From Tretioscincus oriximinensis (lineage: Eukaryota; Chordata; Lepidosauria; Squamata; Gymnophthalmidae), in the NCBI GenBank assembly GCA_022410635.1, contig JAJVDF010000494.1, forward strand, positions 570,105 through 634,104: a stretch of DNA of 64,000 nucleotides. Direction: 5' to 3'. This document shows positions 35,274-48,642 of this stretch, one piece after another. The position numbers were made by a program, and so were the translations under genes. How positions within the stretch are numbered: position 1 is the stretch's first letter; every line of letters starts with the position of its first letter. The notes under the pieces were generated by a model, which saw only the letters and a list, made by a program, of their open reading frames with translations, did no database searches and was not told where the DNA came from.

Positions 35274-36963
35274 GTGCGTATGCTATGTATTTCTTCCATA
35301 TCCTGTGGCTATGCTTTAGAAGTTTCCATTCAGGTTTAGGTGCAGGATGTGAGCAAGAAAATATCAGAAATGGGCAAGTAGCATTCATAAATAAAATACA
35401 ATAAATATACATTTCAGGATTCAAGATACTTTAATATCCAGCAATAAAGCTTCTTTGCGGTAGAATATCCTGTAGCTAAAAGAATCAGCTACAGGATATT
35501 CCGGGGAAACAGAGCTTTCTTCCGAGTGGATTACTGAAAATCCATCACCACATAGGGCATATTCTTAATCATGTAAGGACCATCGCAATACAAAAACCTT
35601 GAGGGGAGGCAGCCCTAGATGTTACTTTTGGATAAACACATGCTTCTTTTATCCTCTTCTTCAGAATTATTTTGCCTACTTCTTTTTGAACATGTGAACC
35701 AATATTCATCTTTTTGAAGGTGATACAAGCAGACAACTTGGCTTGCATCACATCACAATTTGGAGTCTGATTTTTAGCTGACAAAAATATTTTTGCATTT
35801 ACCTGTAATGCCAAATAGGAGTCTCTTTCTTGGATCCTGGACCTTACTGCACATTTATGAAGATATGTATTGGAACATGATTCAGATCAGGAGGCCCTAA
35901 TTGGGGTTACTAGTAGACCCATTTAAATACGTTTACTGGTGAGCCAACATAACTGATCCAAAAACTGGAAACATGCAGAAGGAATGGCTCCTATGTTGAG
36001 ATCCATTTATTAGGAAATGATAAGCAAACCAGGATGTGTACTTATTTCCTGCTAGTGTGCTTTCTTGTACAGCTATTGGCCACTATGAGAGCAGACAGCT
36101 GTACTAGATGTGTCATTGGTCTAATCCAGTTAAGGAAAGTCCTTGTGTTCTTATGTTCCTTGTCTTACTCTTTACCTGGCTCAACACTGTACAGACTTTG
36201 AACCATCCAAATTCAAAAAGAACAGTTTTCTAGTTAAGCACACTTTCAAACCAATCTGTACAATTGCAGTATAACCACAAAGAAGTTCATAACTGGACAG
36301 GTTGGCAGCCAGTTACCCAGAACACATTTTATAACAAAAGAGGANATAGCAATTGTGAGTATGCAAGTATCCTCATACGTGAGGTATCTTATGAGTTAAG
36401 ATGTAGCTAAACATATGAAGTACTGCAAGTTAATTCATGTGGAAGCATATGAGTAATTTATTGCTAAAGTAACTTAAGTTTGTGAGTCATCATAGTTTAC
36501 GTTTAATAAAATCAGTCACCTCATGAGCAGTTAAGCACTGTTGATAAGTACATTTGTAGATACCTGTTTCAGTTAAACTTAAGGTTAGCAAAAAAAATAT
36601 GCTGAATGTGCTTTTGATATTACTGTTTTTATTTGAAAAAGCAATAAGATTTATACACTTTCTCCTGGAATAAAATCCTTTGTGCTTCAATAGTGCATCT
36701 AATTCACTTCTATTAATGTTACGGTACTTCAACACATATTTGCTGATGATATAGGTGCTCCTTAATCATTAGTGATTATGGTATGAAATTCAATGTGAAC
36801 ATGTTGAAATCTGCACACACAGGAGGAAGCAACTCCAATGGACAGAAGCTCTTATTCAAAATTTCCAACCCTATCGTGGTCAGCCTGTGCAAATTACACA
36901 ATTATTAACGGTATTATAATTTTTCTTTCTTACTACTAACACTTTTCTAAAAATTGTGTCCAG
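35274..36963. other. Intron 14
   Basis: A small hairpin lies at 35468-35501 (gaatatcctgtagct / agctacaggatattc). A degraded CR1 3' end is listed at 36059. Otherwise nothing recognised. Confidence 0.5.
36059..36166 (+). repeat. CR1-clade LINE 3' terminus, degraded
   Basis: agacagctgtactagatgtg followed by gtctaatccagttaaggaaa and cttgtgttcttatgttc. This keeps the order of the CR1 terminus with many substitutions. Confidence 0.5.
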
Positions 36964-36999
36964 GGTTCAAAAGGAGACAAAGGAGATCCAGGATCCCAG
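36964..36999 (+). CDS. COL15A1: Collagen XV exon w15
   Basis: This exon has four perfect triplets in 36 nt, GSKGDKGDPGSQ. Acceptor tgtccag, donor CAG|gtaaga. It is followed by an intron of only 86 bp. Confidence 0.92.
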
Positions 37000-37085
37000 G
37001 TAAGAAGCAGCAGCATTTAGTGTGATTTAACTGGTTAGCCACAGAGTTCTTGTTTTTAAAAGCAGTCATTGTTCTGTTAAAACAG

Positions 37086-37169
37086 GGAGAACGAGGAGAA
37101 GATGGTGCAAGTGTTATGGGACCACCTGGGCCACGTGGGCCACCAGGTCCTGCCATAGCAATTCCAGCT
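37086..37169 (+). CDS. COL15A1: Collagen XV exon w16
   Basis: This exon has 28 codons. GERGEDGASVMGPPGPRG leads to G-P-P-G-P-A and then a hydrophobic interruption I-A-I-P-A. It aligns closely with GERGMDGASIVGPPGPRG of human collagen XV as I recall it. Donor GCT|gtgagt. Confidence 0.95.
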
Positions 37170-39576
37170 GTGAGTATCACATTGTTATTCTGTGTAATGG
37201 AGGTGTTGCTAATATTTCTGCTATGTGACAAATTTTGGAAAACCATAGTTAAAAATCATTCCAAAATGTTTCAGAAATACTCCAGTTATTTGCCATACTA
37301 TATCTCCTACACAACCATCAAAGAAGAAGAATGATTTCTTGTGAAAGTCATTAAGTAGGTTGCATCCAAATATAACTTTATTAGATAACTTTATTGGACA
37401 ATGTCTAAAGGGAAAATCTTATAGCAACCATGGTTTATAGGTCTTGCAATCTCTTTTGTTTTAGAGAGTTCTTTTCTACACTTTGCTGTCATCCATATTA
37501 TGTTAAATAGATGTTCTATTGGAGCATAAGGAGACATTTTCTTTTTGCTCCCCACTCTGTTCATNTCAAAAATCATTTGCAATGGTGCCATTTCTTTGTT
37601 CCCTTTCACTTTTGTGCAGGGACATTCTTTTGCACAAAAACAAACAAAATGCTTTCTCTAGCAAAAGTATTTCCTACTGGATATGGATGAAGATAGTTAT
37701 TAATCTGGGTTTTTTTTAAAAAAGGAAGTAGAATAATTTTGTTTTTCCCTAGCATATCACCCAATCACATGTAGACATGCATAATCACAATTGCTCCCAT
37801 TTTTCTTTGACTAATTTGTTTCCTTTTACACTCTTGGCAATCTGTATTTTTTATACAAAAGTACTAGAAAAGTCTTTTACTTTCTTGCCCAAAATTATGA
37901 AACTGGACAGCTCCATACCTGAATTATTTTGGGGAGTTGATAGACTTCTTTCTGCACAGGAGCAAAGTCAGGAGACTGCAAGAATGTGCCAACCTATAGG
38001 GGAAACGTTTNTAATGGGGAGGCAGAACAGGTGATCAGTTTTGAGTCATAATTTATTTCATGGCTAGAGGGAGAATAAATGCATAAGTGCTATTCAAAGA
38101 ATAATCATGTTTATTTATTATACCCCTTTCACCAGAAGCAGACATGTTAGTCTGGATTCAGAATATCCAGTAACAGGGTCTTGTAGTACTCTAGGCTGTG
38201 GCTACACCTTTATTTAAACCTCCTTCTGTTCATCTTCAGTCCTGAAGAATGGCATTTAGTTCTGAGAAAATGGATTAAGTTCGTTCTTTGGGACTGAAGG
38301 TAAACACAGAAGGTTTAAAAGTAAATATGTAGCCCAAAACCTAGAAGTTAACAAGAAAATAGACGGGCAGGATGAGCTTTCAGAATAAAAACTCGTGCTA
38401 TTTTGAAGCACAAGGCTCTTAGTTATGGGTAATAAGGATATTAGCAAACATTTGCTCAACTATAAATCATGAAGCAGGTACAAGAAATTTAAATAACATA
38501 TTGCCAAATAGTCAAGAAAGGATATACCTTTCAGCTTTGCATTCATTCATATTGANATCATCACTAAGTGGAGAACAACCATATTTCCTGGCATAATTCT
38601 ATTGTCCTTCTTTCAGCCTTCATTGTTTCCAGGATAGAACTGGTAGAGTTGATGGCTAGAATTCCCCCCTCAGGTCATCTGTATTATGAAGCACACAATG
38701 GATATATAGAAGTGGGNCGTTTTCAAAATGGAAAGCCACAAATGTTGAAATCTGCATGTCTATGAACTTATTAAATATACTCATAGGGAGATCAAAGCAA
38801 GGTCAAGTTTAGGCTAGTCAGCTTACACAATGAATTATGGAATTAATGAAGAGCTTGGCNCAATCTATATGATTCATATCAAGCAATTCATGCAGAGTAG
38901 CTTGGCACAAGAAGGCTGAAGATAACCCCAGGTNTCTGTTTCCTGTCATGTTTTATGTCTACTTTGTAGTCCATATTGCTAAAGATTTCTTCCCTTGTTC
39001 TTTGGAACCATTTCTTGCTCAGATAATGGTTGCTAAGAAAGGCTGCATTGAGTCATTTGTAGTTCACATATATAAGGAAAAAAAATCCGTGTTTTAAAAT
39101 AATACTTAGAAAAACAAGATGTGTTGAACATGAGAGTCAGAAAAGCTCCTTTTTTGTTTTGAATATTGCCAAGGACAGCAAGATGGATTCCAGTAACGAC
39201 AGAATAAGGACATGACAAGAAGCTGATTTTCTGCACAAATGTGACATGTCTTATTGATAAGAAACCGTGTTGTATAATTGCAGACTCAAATTTATATATT
39301 CTGAGATAACTTCTTCTATCCAGACTCTGCTAACATGACCATTCTCTAAACATTCTAGTAGTCTCCTTCTGTTTCACAGGCTCGATCTTGGTTTGCTTTG
39401 GTCATCTTTAGATATTATAATTTTTATCATTTCATGCATATGGGAACCCAGTGATATAAACCAGTACTTGTTTCTATCAGAATGGATGAAGCAGGCAAAG
39501 CTACAGACATCTTGATATATACCCAATATTCTGAGCTGCTTTTAGACCTTTGTAAATTTATGTAAACAGGGAATGG
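37170..39576. other. Intron 16, proximal part
   Basis: About 38130-38260 may be a fragment of the 46836-type repeat (agacatgttagtctggattc). Otherwise nothing recognised. Confidence 0.4.
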
Positions 39577-39584
39577 GCCATAGG

Positions 39585-40071
39585 CAGGGCCGGATTTGGG
39601 GTATATGGTGCCCCTGGGCTGCAAAAACTTTTACACACACACACCGGAACACTTCCAGGTGGGACAGCAAGTGATGTCATTTCTGGAGTGGGAGAGGAAG
39701 TGATGTCCCTCCGGGTGCCATTTCCGAAAGCAGATTCTGGAAGTGACATCATTTACCCTATGTTCTCTGTCTCCCAATCTCAGCTGCCTATGCAGGGGCT
39801 GTGGTAGCAGCCCTAGGGCAGACAGGCAAAGCAGCACTCAGACAGGTGGCAGAGCAGCAGAGCAACAATACAATGGTGCATGGGGTGGCGGCTCGTGGTG
39901 GTGTCTGAGACATGTGCAGTACATGTCTGCTTCTCCTGGGNCATGTTCAGTAAATGCAACTGGGAGAAATTTAAATTTAAACGGTCGGTAATTTGCCATC
40001 CCCAATAAGNGGCCAGCAACCAGCTGCCCAGAGCTTTAGCCCTTGTAGTCCCTGCTCAAGATCCGGCTCTG
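39585..40071. mobile_element. Non-autonomous hAT element
   Basis: Left terminus CAGGGCCGGATTTGGGG; right terminus, inverted, CAGAGCCGGATCTTGAG. It is flanked by a perfect 8-bp duplication GCCATAGG (39577-39584 and 40072-40079). There is no transposase frame. The interior has (AC)n and GTGATGTCATTTC-type motifs also present near 4960 and 6140. Confidence 0.94.
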
Positions 40072-40079
40072 GCCATAGG

Positions 40080-40659
40080 TAAAGAAATCGAGGTGGGACC
40101 AAAACATAGAGAAATTACAACACTGGTTAAAATACTATTTTAAATTAAATTGATTGGTTTAGGTTTGGCAGGAATTTTTCAGTAATATATNAACATTTGT
40201 TACGTTTAGATAGTAAGATGATTATGCAAAATAATATATGGGAACAGTTAATTAACCTAATTGAACTTTTTGTTGAATTTTTTGTAATATTTAGCTTGAG
40301 GAACATCCCTTTTGAATATCGAGCAATAATCTATAAGCATTTTGGGGTCCCATTTACCTTGGTAGTGAGTTTCTATTGTTACTATCGCATGACAGAAATT
40401 TATAATTCCCTTGGNCATCTGAGATTCATATGGTACACGTACGAGAACAAATCCAGCTGCCTGTTTGGCTGAAAAANGTCTGCATTCTGAATGGTCAATG
40501 ACCCCAATGAACATGGCAACCGTGTGCACAAATGAATGGCGACAGCAAAGCCATCACTCACTCAGAAAAAAAAGTGGTTCCCATGCACACAGTTTAAAGA
40601 ACCACCTGAAGGGCTGGACAGCTCCTGAGTATAAAACAGGCAACTTAACAAATGGGAGG
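40080..40659. other. Intron 16, middle part
   Basis: Nothing recognised. Confidence 0.4.
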
Positions 40660-41310
40660 AATTGAACCTCCTGAAATGCTGGACAGCTGGCTGGGTGGGA
40701 ATGAGGAGAGGGAAGATGATGATAGGGAAAGAAGACAGGAAGGAGTAGGAGAAGTTGGAGGAACAGAGGAAAACGTAATCAATGACAAGACGGGTAGAAG
40801 GGACAGAAAGGAGGAGGAATAAGAGAGAGCAAAGGGAGAGCAAAAGCAGGGGAAACAAGAAGATGAAGGGGAGGAGGAAGGGAAAGGAACATGGTAAGGA
40901 ATGGATGACTTGGAGGCAGATACAGGGGAGGGGACCTCAAGGGGATGCAAAGTGGAGGGCATTGAGGGGTTTGGACAGNCAGGGAAAGGGGGCTCAGGGG
41001 GATGCAGAGGGGAGGAGGCTAAGGGAATGGATGGATTGGGGAGGAGGCCTTAGACCTCGGGTAAGGTGGTTTGGAGTGGTTTGTGATACAGTGAGATGGC
41101 TTGGGATGGGGTGAGAGGATAGGAAGGGGAACAGAGGAAGGAAGATAGGAGAGATGGAAGAAGGATGGTGGGTGAATGGAAAGAAGAGGGAGCCTGAGGA
41201 GCTAGATGGGGAGGGGAGGAGGTTGGAAGAGAGGGAAAGTGAAACTCATGCCCTCATAGGATGGGATGGCTTGGGGTGTGATAGCTTTGAGTGNGGGGGG
41301 GGGAGCAGTG
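40660..41310. repeat. Purine-rich low-complexity tract
   Basis: The + strand is dominated by A and G (GGAAGA, GGAGGA, GGGGA patterns) for about 600 bp, with loose internal duplications such as ggcttgggatggggtg (41099-41114) and ggatggcttggggtg (41263-41277). The frames it opens are composition artefacts. Confidence 0.8.
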
Positions 41311-42600
41311 TTGGAGTGCTCATTCATTCCCAATATGTGATTGGACTTATTTCCCTAGTTTTTCTGTGTTTGTCACTTAACACGTCCATGATATGTTGGA
41401 AAGCAGTCAAAATATGAATCTAAAGGCTGGAGGTTTCAGAAAGATGTTACATTCAAGGGGTTTGTAATTCTCAATCTATCCTTAACCATTAGAACTTCTA
41501 GCAAGGAAGATCTCATAGAACATAAAGACAAACAAGAAAAAGGCAGCATAAAGTTTCATAAGTCAGCCTTCTTTCAAGTGGCCTCCGTGCAGCTGCTTCA
41601 AGCTAATTCAAGCACTGCTCAAACTAGGTATCTTTCATGAGGTGCCTTATTTGTGTTCCAACAAATATCCTTTCTTTGATTTTTGCAGCACTTACTCAGA
41701 AATTTGCTCTTTAGAAAAAGAAGTGCAATGGCCATGTTTGAGGATATACATGCTAAAGATGCACAAGAGGCTGACAAGTGACATTTTTCTTTCCAGATGT
41801 TAACTTTTTCTCTTTGGCCACTGTGCCTTTTTCTTTCTTTACTGTCTCACAATGCAGGAAAAGCAATAGATCTTTGTGTATTCATGCTGAAGTCNGTGTA
41901 CAAAGGTTCCTGTTCACAAATGAGTCAAGAATATTTTTCATACTATATCAATTTCATAGTAATTTTATACTATTTTATGGATTTCAAAACAGCTATTACA
42001 AATTTGTTCAAAAGCAAAAAAAATGCATTTTTGTTTCTATTGAAAATAGCCCCTTTCAAAGACAAAAACATATCAAATACTAATAGTGCAATCACATGGT
42101 TCATGGGGGAGGCTAATTTAATTTGATTAAATGCCTATATATGTGAACCATTGCATGCTTGCCTTGATGGAAACATTCACAAACACGAACTATTTAAATG
42201 AATTCTGAAACATGAACTGAGCTTGCATAGCCTACTGTTTAATCTCTTTTAAAATGATTTTGTTTATATGGTTTTAGTTCCTAATTTCATTTCCCCCAAA
42301 ATATCTGACTTTCATCAGCTTTATTTTTTGCATTTGCTGTTGTTGTTGGAAATTGCCCAGAGTTCTTCAGTTATTCAATTGCTAAATAAATACCTTAATT
42401 ACAAAAACTAAAGCCAGTAGGGAAAGTTCTGACTTCTACGTCAGAATCAATACCCAAAAACCCATTCGTTTTATCAAAATTATCATTTTAACAAAATCAT
42501 TATTGGTTAGTGTAATAATTAAGTATCATATTTAGTAGCCAACAAAAACTTGTCTGCTAAGGAGATGTTACAATTCTGCTTTTTTATTTTTATATCTTAG
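41311..42600. other. Intron 16, distal part
   Basis: About 41495-41585 may be a decayed 46836-type repeat. A pyrimidine-rich acceptor tract precedes w17. Confidence 0.4.
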
Positions 42601-42666
42601 TCATTCCTCAATGTTTCTGGTGGAAGTTTTAACATCACAGGAATTGAAGGACTAATTGGGCCTCCT
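42601..42666 (+). CDS. COL15A1: Collagen XV exon w17 (noncollagenous interruption)
   Basis: This exon has 22 codons, SFLNVSGGSFNITGIE then GLIGPP. Two N-glycosylation sequons (N-V-S, N-I-T) sit in the interruption. The human counterpart I recall (NSLINITHGFMNFSDIPELVGPP) also has two sequons, a strong positional match. Acceptor atatcttag, donor CCT|gtaagt. Confidence 0.94.
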
Positions 42667-44565
42667 GTAAGTAGTATATATTATACCATATTGTATTGTA
42701 TATATGTAGTTCTCGTTTTCATACTCAATTTCCTTTCCTTGACCATCTATAAGAGGATTGTTTTTTCCAAAGTACTTGGAGTTTGTGTTATTTGAACTCT
42801 AAATGAATGCTGAATGCATTACATGTTACGATAATTACATATTGTCTTTCCTCCTTTGTATTATTGCATTATTGCTCAATTTTGTCATGTAAAAATGAAA
42901 CCATAAGGCCAGGAAGTTTTAGAACTCTTTGTTCATATGGAAGGGGAAATAGGAAAACATATCATTTCTGAACTATGAGGATGTTTTTATAAACAAAATA
43001 TGTTTTAGCAACAGTGACAGCCATTGTGAATGCCTAGGGGTATAAAGAAGAGTATGGTCAACTCATAAAACACAGGAACATAATGTTGGGTTTCCAAAGG
43101 CCATGAATTATATGAACAATCAGTTTCATCTGGGTGGGGGCAGGATTGAGGTAGGGCTAGGGTTGGAGTGCAAATTGTGTCCTGATTTTGGACTTTGAGA
43201 TTATGGTAACTACAGCACAATGCCAAGAATAAATTATTTTTAAGTAGTTTCTTGTTATTTTATGAGATAGGCCAATAGGAACTTTTAGATATTATTTATA
43301 TGGAATCCTTTTTTGACATTGTGAATTGAACATTGCCTCCCAAGCTAGTTTAACTCTGTGATTATATTAGTATCTATCAAGGTGCTATAAGAACCCAATA
43401 TCTTTCTAAGACATGTTAACTGCCAAAATATTTTTCCAAAGGGGTAAGTTCTTTTCCTGTAGCTATCTTCAATTTGGTGAATTTTAAAGTAATATTTAAG
43501 AGCTAGAAGTGCCACCCACTGCTTCCAACATAGTGAATTAGTTAAGCAATGTCTGCATAGATTTTGAAATATATCTCGTATTTTTTTTCCAGTGATGATT
43601 AGAGGTAGCTGGGGGAAGTATCATACCTGGCATAAGCTATTTTTTTGCTATTTCCACCAATTGGAATAACATGATATAAGCTATGGATGGAATTATGTGA
43701 TTGTTTTAAAATGGAATTTTTTAGGAGCTTAGGTGCTTTATGACTTTAGGAGAACACTGAGTGGGATGAAATCAAACGATGGAGCTGAAATATATCAAAA
43801 TAAAGAATAAAGTTAAGAATCAAATACAAATGCTTCTTCCCATAATGCCTGAAATATTTTGGAGGGAATAATTAATGGACTTTCATGGGAAACATCTAAC
43901 TATCAAGAGATGACATAATCTAGAGTGACAAAGTTAATAGCTTTTGAACAGAAAAAACAGTTGGTTAAGCAAGGACAACTGGATGGTTTGCAATGAAAAT
44001 ACAAATGTTAGATCTTTATTTAGATTGCGTTGTTCTCAGCAGGTTTTTTAGATATGTCATTTGTTTTGAACGAATCTTGTTCCTGTTTCTAGACAAGAGC
44101 TGTTTATAACTCATAGTGTCTAGCCTGATCGTCATACTAGGTAATGCCAGCCTTCCTGCAAAAGTATTGAAAATTTTTCCAGGGATTCTAAGCTTTTGGG
44201 AGTGGCAAAGATATACATTTATTCCCCAGAAGTGCTTTCAACTATATGCATATTACAATTGCACCCACCAGAGACCTCTTTATCTAGGACTCCATGTGTG
44301 GAAAGTCGTTACCAAGGCAGAACTCTAGTAATCATGTTTTAAAATCATGCTTAAAATTCTGCTAGCCATATGATTGATAACCAAATGTGCATTAACAAAG
44401 TTGACTGAAGTGTAAATGCTGTAGAAAATGACATATTCTATTGAAGATGACATTCTATGATATTGTAAAATGACATTCTATGATATCGTAAACAATAGGT
44501 ATACAGAAATGGTTTGCTTCATTTAAACTAACTGAAATACTATTTCTTGATATGCTTTGTCCCAG
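42667..44565. other. Intron 17
   Basis: No transposon recognised. A small duplication gacattctatgatat occurs at 44449 and 44471. Confidence 0.5.
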
Positions 44566-44601
44566 GGTCCAGATGGCAATCCAGGCCTGCCAGGATTTCC
44601 T
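44566..44601 (+). CDS. COL15A1: Collagen XV exon w18
   Basis: This exon has four triplets in 36 nt, GPDGNPGLPGFP, one residue different from GPDGLPGLPGFP of human collagen XV as I recall it. Acceptor tgtcccag, donor CCT|gtaagc. Confidence 0.95.
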
Positions 44602-46692
44602 GTAAGCATCTTGTTAGCGTTTATTGTGGTTAAAATTTATATAGTGCTTACTAGGCTTTCAGAGGTTATAAAACTGAGTTGAATAATGAAATAAGATAAT
44701 ATGANTCTAAGCAAATATGTATTATAAATTTGATATGTTAATGACATGACAGTAAGAGTTGGGAGTGGGTGGGAATAAGATTTACTCTCATTTTCTACAA
44801 CATCAGTATAGAGTAAAAATTACAATAACAACACTGCAGTTTACATACCTCAATTTAAACACATGTTTAGCTGTGCACCCGGTTTACAATCCCCGAAACT
44901 TCTAGCACTGAAAATTGGCTATTTGGGATTAGGATAAAGAGAGCCTACGCTCAGCTAGAGAAAGGGCTTGTCCACATATGCTCAAACTTTGAGCTTCCTG
45001 ATAACACGGCAAGATGCTGTATAAAGTACAAAATTTAAAAAGCATATTGGAATCTGTGAGGTGGTTGTGTCATCAGTCTCTTTAGCTCCTTGCTTTACGT
45101 GCTAGTATAAAAAGTTGTATTGCTCTCTCTTAAGCAATTGATCATATTACACCAAAGATTCTCTCCCAGGTGTTAGCACCCTATATCCCAACCTTGCTAG
45201 AATGTTTTTGTTTAAAGTATCCTAATGGAACTGTAGTTATATGCAAATATGCAGGATAACTAACATCCTGTTGAGGAAAATAAGACAGATCCATTACATT
45301 TTAGTTTAATATGTTTACTAAGAACATTCACAGGCAGATTACAATATTAGACAAACCTCAACAGCAGACAAAACAGAAATGCCCAAATTGACCAACTCCA
45401 ATTTTCCCCCAACATCTTAGGGTTTTGATATTTTTATTTTTAATTTGGCTTACTTTTGTTTTCCCTAAACTGCTAATGTCTACATCCCATGACTAGTCAC
45501 TGTGCTTCATCAGCTTGAATTCTTCCGCTAGTTACTAATGTTGTTCACAAGCACCCTCAATGCTGAGTAAACTCTTGAGGACACCTGATCACTTCTGCTT
45601 TTTAACTAGAAAAGATATAGGATTGGTTAGGAATTGAACTTATGATCCTCTTTTGTAAGAAGTTGCTTCGCAGCTAAGTTGCAGCAAAAACCTGACCTTG
45701 ACAAACACTAGTTATATCTATGCTGCAAAGAAAGCACAATAGATAGGATAGAGTTTTGCACCTTTAATGGGTTGGAAGCTGCACCTGGTGAAAAGTCCTC
45801 TTTTATAACCATTAAAGATATGAAGCCCTATTCCAGCATTACCTTGGATTCAATCTTGCTTACTAAAAGAGATGTAAGTGTCTTTAGCCAGATTTGCACT
45901 TGNTCTTATTCTGTTCTGCATAGTATTCTTTTGGCTAAACAATCTGTCTAGATGATGTTATTCCACAGAATTTGAAGGTATTGTATTTGTATTCTAAATA
46001 AGTCATAAGGGGTCTGCTGACCACATGCCATTCTGGATTAGCACAAGGTTTGCTAGCAAGAGGCGAGTTCCAAACAACATTTACACAGCGTTCATCTGTT
46101 TTAGTGTAAGTACAGTGTTATGAGGAACTCAAGAATTTGAGTGCTATGAAGAATCCAAACAGCTACACTGCAGTACAAAATAAGGATGAAGCTAAAGACA
46201 GAATTCTTGCCTTTCAGTTCTGCATTCTATAGTTGCCTTCAGTTGGCATCTTAATATTGCACTATATGGTGACATTCCAGCTGGAAGCACATCCTAAATA
46301 ATTACTAGTTGCCCAATTACCTGATCTGGGCCCTTTTCCCTATGTATTTGCCAAATGATTGCTGCCCTGTATCCAGATACAGTCATTATTTTAAATCTGG
46401 AAAAACCCCACATACGTCCAGTGGCCACTTTCAAAATGGCAGATCCTTGCAGGTCCTTTCATCTTTTTGTAAAACTTGGGTGGGAGTTGATTTTCTCATC
46501 ATACTATTGTAATGATTATTATGAAGTATTAACCAGTTATCTTGNGGCAATGCTACAAACACATGTGGGAATCCCAACATGGCATTTAGGATACTCCCAT
46601 GTTTTGCACCACACCTGGATCCAGACTAAAGATTTCAAACCCTAACTGCACAAACAGATCTTCAGTTCACAGAAAATCTTCTGCCTTTCTAG
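44602..46692. other. Intron 18
   Basis: Nothing clearly recognised. About 45775-45800 repeats agctgcacctggtgaaaa, also at 4537-4555, suggesting fragments of one repeat. Confidence 0.4.
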
Positions 46693-46755
46693 GGCCCCAG
46701 AGGATCAAAAGGAGATACTGGCCTACCTGGTTTTCCTGGAGAAAAAGGGGAGCGG
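46693..46755 (+). CDS. COL15A1: Collagen XV exon w19
   Basis: This exon has seven perfect triplets in 63 nt, GPRGSKGDTGLPGFPG then EKGER. It matches GPRGPKGDTGLPGFPG of human collagen XV as I recall it. Acceptor ctttctag, donor CGG|gtaaga. Confidence 0.96.
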
Positions 46756-46835
46756 GTAAGAAAGTACATGTGAAACATGTCTATCCAAGTTGAGACATTC
46801 AGCTGATTTTGATAACAATCCAAATAATTCATTTT

Positions 46836-46950
46836 CAGTGAAATAGCCGTGTTAATCTGTAGAAAGTCCAGCAAAGGAGCAAGTAACACTCTGAGACCAA
46901 CTAGAGAAAAGTGGGTGGCATAAGCCTTCATAGACAAGTCTACTTCTTCA
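46836..46950 (+). repeat. Interspersed repeat (gaaatagccgtgtta family)
   Basis: It begins tgaaatagccgtgttaatct and ends tagacaagtctacttcttca. A full-length match in reverse lies at 32392-32512, and weaker matches at about 56408 and 31482. The class is not assigned. Confidence 0.75.
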
Positions 46951-47352
46951 AATAATTCATTGTGATCTAATTAAAATGAGATTATAATCAAAATACTTGT
47001 CCATCTCTAGTAATTATGTTTATGGTTACTTATGTAAATTTTCTTAGACTACATAAAATTCCTTTGGCTAAATAATAGGTCCAGATGATGGTACTCTATA
47101 GAATTTGAAAGGTATTTCTCTTTTGATAAAGTGACAATATGGCTGCCTTACTTTGGGATGGCTTGTTTGTTATGTGATAGTATTTGGGATATGAACTGGC
47201 TTACTAAAATGTTTTAAAAATGGAAAACCTCTATTCAATGCAAAAGACATCAAAAACATTTCTAACAATGAAGCAGAAATAATTTATATTATTTCTAATA
47301 CTGTAGGGGGAAATGATATGTAGATGTAATTAATTATTATTTTACTTTGTAG
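46951..47352. other. Intron 19, distal part
   Basis: Nothing recognised. Confidence 0.5.
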
Positions 47353-47430
47353 GGAGAAAAGGGTGAACCAGGTGCAATCTTTGCTTCAAGTGACTCATTA
47401 GCAGAAATAGTAGCAAGGCCAGGAGAGAAG
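47353..47430 (+). CDS. COL15A1: Collagen XV exon w20
   Basis: This exon has 26 codons. GEKGEPGAIFASSDS is followed by LAEIVARPGEK, a noncollagenous bridge. Human collagen XV, as I recall it, has GEKGEPGAILTED and then LERLMGKKGEP at this place, including the conserved GEKGEPGAI. Acceptor ctttgtag, donor AAG|gtaact. Confidence 0.96.
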
Positions 47431-48400
47431 GTAACTTGTTTCTTCTTCTTTTTAAAATTTCTGCCACATAGAATTTACTATGGACTCAAAACCACAACGT
47501 GATTAGGAAGTAAATATGGAAATTAAAATATCTGTTTAATTATTGTAACTATGAGTATGTAAAGTGAAATTCATGTATTTATTTGAACAGTAAATAATTT
47601 ATAAAAGAATGAAACTAATACACTGCTGTATGAAATGTCAAAATGGAAAGGAATTAGGTGAAATAACTTCAGAATGGAAATCCATCTAATTAGTCTTGGT
47701 TAATTGACCATCTTCACTAGGGCTTTTGATAGCCCTCAGTTTTTTTCCTTGCAAGCAGTATCTATTATTAGTTTATATTAATTTTGATGTTTGTTTTGCT
47801 TGTTTTTAACATTGCACTTTATATTGTATTTTGTATTTTATACACTATATAAATAAACAACAACAATATTAGGTTAAGGAAAGCCTCAGTTAGGGCTCTT
47901 AGCCCCCTTTTACTCAAACTAGAAGTGAATATGCAGTGAGATGTATTCTGGGCTATGTAGGGTTTACCATCTGCATACTAGTGGAGACAATGGCAGTACC
48001 CGAATGGCCATATGGATGGTGAAAACGTATTGTGAGGTATAGCTCAGATTAAGGCACAGTGCAAATTCTCCCTAAGCCTGTTAAACTGTATCATTAATAT
48101 TTTCTGATATTATAACTTCATTCTTCTGTTTTCTCTGAGGCAATTTACAAGCACTAATCAATGGTCTTAACTTTAGTTGAAGCTAATCCTATTGCCCATA
48201 CTAACTACTCTGCTTGCTTATTGAGATAATCTCATTCTAAGAGATTACATTAGTGTAACTGAGCTCTCCTGTCCTGAGATCTTTTGGGGAATGGCAGGAT
48301 AGAAATTTGTACAATTATACAAATACATAGTTTGTGCCCGGATTATTCCATGTCTTCTGTCAGTGTGTCTTTAAGAACTAATAAAAGCTTTTTATCTTAG
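47431..48400. other. Intron 20
   Basis: About 47935-48060 carries the repeat also seen at 7310, 34640 and 63010 (tctgcatactagtggagaca). Otherwise nothing. Confidence 0.4.
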
Positions 48401-48436
48401 GGTGAGCCTGGAGCAATGGGGCCAGCCGGGCCAAGG
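48401..48436 (+). CDS. COL15A1: Collagen XV exon w21
   Basis: This exon has four triplets in 36 nt, GEPGAMGPAGPR. Acceptor tttatcttag, donor AGG|gtaagc. Confidence 0.93.
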
Positions 48437-48642
48437 GTAAGCTTCTCTTTTTAACAAGTATATATTATTTGTACAAAAAATGTGGAAATACTTCTGAAAA
48501 TCCCACTTAAGAACTCTATTGTTTCAGAATAATTTATTTTATGCTTAGGTAAATATTGTCATATCTCGTGTACACATGATGCAAGTTATTGTCAGCTGTG
48601 GAAACCAAGGACAGAGTGAAAATTGAAACGTGAAGTCCCAGA

